This document shows, one piece after another, positions 13,883 to 15,257 of a stretch of DNA of 15,257 nt. The notes under the pieces are model-generated. The model had not been told where the DNA came from and made no database searches. It saw only the letters and a program-made list of their open reading frames with translations. Position numbers and translations under genes: made by a program. How positions within the stretch are numbered: position 1 is the stretch's first letter; each line of letters starts with the position of its first letter. Source of the DNA: an uncultured Eubacterium sp. (GTDB taxonomy: Bacteria > Bacillota > Clostridia > Peptostreptococcales > Anaerovoracaceae); NCBI GenBank assembly GCA_900551775.1, contig URXI01000066.1, positions 1-15,257 of the forward strand, given 5' to 3'.

Positions 13883-14374
13883 ATGAAGACAGGCCATTTC
13901 TATTTTATCAAAGAAGAGTTTTTTACTGATTTTCAAGATCCCTTATTGATGAAAAACAAAGAAACTACAGATGGTAGAGCAGGTAAAAGGCCATGTTACT
14001 TTACTTTTAAGGATCCTAAAAAAGAGTTGTTCTGGATGATTCCGATTTCTTCAAAAGTAGTTAAATATAAAGAACAGTATCAAAGGAAAATGAGTAAGAA
14101 CAAACGGTGTGATACGATTGTTTTTGGAAATGTGCTAGGCTATGAGAAGGCCTTTTTAATACAAAACATGTTCCCAATCACGGAAATTTACATAGAAAGT
14201 GAATATTTGGATGTAAACCATCATCCTGTAATGCTGGAACGGACATTCGAACAAACACTATTGAAAAAAGCAAAAAAGGTACTGCTATTAGAGCGGCAGG
14301 GTAAAAGATTACTTTTTCCTGCCAGTTTGGTAATTGAGCAAAGCTTAATCAGCTGTAAAGAGCACTCTGATTAA
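13883..14374 (+). CDS. Type III toxin-antitoxin system endoribonuclease toxin, CptN/ToxN-like
   Basis: The product is a 163-aa protein recognised as a CptIN/TenpIN-type toxin, an endoribonuclease held inactive by pseudoknotted antitoxin RNA; members of the wider class abort phage infection. The N-terminal block is KTGHFYFIKEEFFTDF, then DPLLMKNKE and RPCYFTFKD. WMIPISSKV at residues 51-59 corresponds to the conserved Ser/Lys motif of ToxN-like enzymes (S56, S57, K58). CDTIVFGNVLGYEKAFLIQNM (about 75-95) and ITEIYIESEY follow. SD AGGAGGT (13871-13877) lies 5 bases before the ATG. Its immediate upstream features (promoter, pseudoknot RNA, terminator) give the standard operon order. It is visibly more AT-rich than neighbouring genes, which suits horizontal transfer. 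The exact subfamily is from remembered motifs and could be TenpN instead. Confidence 0.82.
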   Translation: MKTGHFYFIKEEFFTDFQDPLLMKNKETTDGRAGKRPCYFTFKDPKKELFWMIPISSKVVKYKEQYQRKMSKNKRCDTIVFGNVLGYEKAFLIQNMFPITEIYIESEYLDVNHHPVMLERTFEQTLLKKAKKVLLLERQGKRLLFPASLVIEQSLISCKEHSD

Positions 14375-14406
14375 GGAGTTCCATGGCAAATGATAAAAGA
14401 AAAAGA

Positions 14407-14447
14407 GCAGGTTGTATTAGCTTTTACCTAGATACAACCTGCCCTTT
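14407..14447 (+). terminator. Probable terminator after the toxin gene
   Basis: GCAGGTTGTAT (14407-14417) pairs perfectly with ATACAACCTGC (14432-14442). The 14-base loop can pair further (TAG/CTA). The tail CCTTTGAT has only three T's, so efficiency is uncertain. Confidence 0.5.
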
Positions 14448-14477
14448 GATAATGCTATGCGTTCTTCGCGCGGTCAA

Positions 14478-14698
14478 GTCATGCCAGGCTGCTTTCGCCT
14501 TTGGCTCGGCACCCTGGTGACTTTTCGCGGGGGACCTGCCAACGATTTTCTTTCGTTTTCAAAATTCGATGGAATTTGAAAACTCAGACAATCGGGCTAA
14601 CACTCGACTTTGTCTCGCTCCTCCAGTCATCAGCCTGATCTGGGCTGATTCCTTTCGCTGTCCGATTTTCCAGTCCCGCTGAAGCGGGGGAAAATCAG
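14478..14698 (-). other. Highly structured non-coding region, possible RNA or long 3' UTR of the SEC-C gene
   Basis: Several strong hairpins are packed together here. GTCA-CCAGG (14478-14488) pairs with CCTGG-TGAC (14513-14521). GTTTTCAAAATTC (14555-14567) pairs with GAATTTGAAAAC (14572-14583), with one bulge. ATCAGCC (14629-14635) pairs with GGCTGAT (14643-14649). CCGATTTTCC (14662-14671) pairs with GGAAAATCAG (14689-14698) around CCCGC/GCGGG. TCAGACA (14584-14590) can pair at distance with TGTCCGA (14659-14665). The latter two helices each contain one pair that is G-U if read on the minus strand but A-C on the plus strand, which favours the minus strand as the RNA. The SEC-C stop (14697-14695) lies inside the first minus-strand helix. 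I recognise no known RNA family. Confidence 0.45.
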
Positions 14699-15195
14699 CA
14701 GGATCTCCCGCAGCACTTCTTATATTTTTTTCCGCTGCCGCATGGGCAAGGGTCGTTTCTGCCAGGTTTCTTTTCTGCATGCACGGTCTTTGAACGTTTG
14801 AACTCTTTGATGATTTCGATGCGTTTCTCTTCGCTGAGTACGCCGTCCCAGGCAGGGAGGGTGAACAAATATTCAGCTTCGGCTTTGAGCATGTTGAAGA
14901 ACAGTTTTTCGAAATCGATATCGAGATCGATGGCAGTTTCTTCTGTTACTGCATCCAGATCCATCTCAGTCTTTAAACTGGAGTTGATGCCGTCGAGGAA
15001 ACCGACGAAAATCGTCTTGTTGCACTCGAACTTTGCCACTAATTCATCAACCGTTCCAGCTAAGTGTTCCTCGTGATGTTCTAAAATGTGAGTGTAAATC
15101 TTTGTTTCCGTTTCGGAGTATTCCTTCCAAAAGTTCTCAAATGTATCTTCGGTCTGATTCTCCATCAGTTCTTTCCATTCCTGAAATAGGCTCAT
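14695..15195 (-). CDS. SEC-C motif (zinc-binding) domain protein
   Basis: The product is a 166-aa acidic helical protein ending in a SEC-C zinc-binding motif, NDPCPCGSGKKYKKCCG, with metal ligands C150, C152, C161 and C162 (C-x-C-x8-C-C). This tail, first known from SecA, binds zinc and in SecA contacts SecB or the ribosome. Here it is joined to a helical region rich in Glu and Asp (EWKELMENQTED, EETAIDLDIDFEKL) with no other recognisable domain. Stand-alone SEC-C proteins like this occur in Firmicutes with no assigned function. SD AGGAGGT (15202-15208) lies 6 bases before the ATG at 15195. The stop codon overlaps the first helix of the structured region downstream. Confidence 0.85.
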   Translation of the reverse strand: MSLFQEWKELMENQTEDTFENFWKEYSETETKIYTHILEHHEEHLAGTVDELVAKFECNKTIFVGFLDGINSSLKTEMDLDAVTEETAIDLDIDFEKLFFNMLKAEAEYLFTLPAWDGVLSEEKRIEIIKEFKRSKTVHAEKKPGRNDPCPCGSGKKYKKCCGRSC

Positions 15196-15223
15196 CTGTC
15201 GTACCTCCTAGTATAATAATGAT

Positions 15224-15241
15224 GTAGTCAAGAATGACTAC
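15224..15241. repeat. Inverted repeat upstream of the SEC-C gene
   Basis: GTAGTCA (15224-15230) and TGACTAC (15235-15241) are perfect reverse complements around four bases. The repeat lies 29 bases upstream of the SEC-C ATG, where a repressor site or the end of an upstream transcript would sit. No clear promoter with correct spacing was found beside it. Confidence 0.4.
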
Positions 15242-15257
15242 CAGTTAATCGTTGTAA

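Noticed and set aside
14383..14520. A 45-codon plus-strand frame starting MANDKRKRAG with AAGGAG just upstream, following the toxin stop
   Set aside because: It runs through the terminator-like hairpin at 14407-14442 and into the structured region, and shows no domain beyond a faint likeness to the start of mobilisation proteins. It is probably chance or a remnant.
14478..14698. Possible RNase P RNA, tmRNA, T-box or c-di-GMP riboswitch
   Set aside because: I looked for the hallmark strings (GAGGAAAGTCC, GGGTGGNACCGCG, the GEMM core) on both strands and found none.
14559..14780. A 73-codon minus-strand frame overlapping the SEC-C 3' end
   Set aside because: It is a shifted-frame shadow of the SEC-C tail and the hairpin region, with no SD.
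1..15257. CRISPR arrays, tRNA or rRNA genes, insertion sequence ends
   Set aside because: I found no regularly spaced repeats, tRNA cloverleaf or rRNA-like sequence, and no transposase ends apart from the lone Rpn-family gene, which carries no terminal inverted repeats I can see.

Overview
The window looks like chromosomal DNA from an anaerobic, spore-forming Firmicute of the class Clostridia. The reasons are an intact spoIVA, a cobalamin-pathway cbiC/cobH end, strong AAGGAGG-type ribosome sites, a CIRCE (HrcA) operator in front of clpB, and moderate GC content with consensus sigma-A promoters. A lineage near Eubacteriales Family XIII/Anaerovoracaceae is a guess; the sequence does not prove it.

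Layout. Positions 1-1900 hold the 3' end of a precorrin-8X methylmutase gene and then spoIVA, with a sigma-E-type promoter of its own. Positions 1900-3150 hold a poly-G-containing promoter that faces a frameshifted Rpn/PD-(D/E)XK nuclease gene on the minus strand. Positions 3156-6798 form an envelope cluster of cardiolipin synthase, a MurT-like ligase and a GatD-like partner. It closes with a bidirectional terminator. Positions 6815-7450 (minus) encode a small membrane protein and a two-LysM protein, divergent from an M50 site-2-type protease (7565-8281). Positions 8282-11357 hold the clpB unit: CIRCE, promoter, a folded leader RNA, the chaperone gene and a terminator. Positions 11363-12772 hold a GntR/FCD regulator and, divergent from it, endonuclease III. 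Positions 12833-13645 encode a secreted CHAP/NlpC-like protein with a fibronectin III domain. Positions 13710-14374 look like a complete type III (RNA antitoxin/protein toxin) module. Positions 14478-15195 (minus) hold a SEC-C protein gene followed by a structured region of unknown identity.

The strongest observations are these. (1) A CptIN/ToxIN-like type III toxin-antitoxin locus has a predicted H-type pseudoknot RNA, a 46-nt repeat period and an attenuating terminator before the toxin. (2) The MurT/GatD-like pair keeps the ligase ATP site and zinc ribbon, but the GatD subunit has Thr where the glutaminase Cys should be (residue 94) and Leu where the His should be (residue 194). It therefore probably does not perform canonical lipid II amidation. 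(3) The clpB leader folds into a potential three-way junction. (4) The nth promoter places transcription start on the A of the ATG, which implies a leaderless mRNA. (5) A G10 tract sits inside the spacer of an otherwise perfect consensus promoter and could vary in length.

Gene identities rest on reading translated sequence and remembered family motifs; no database search was run.
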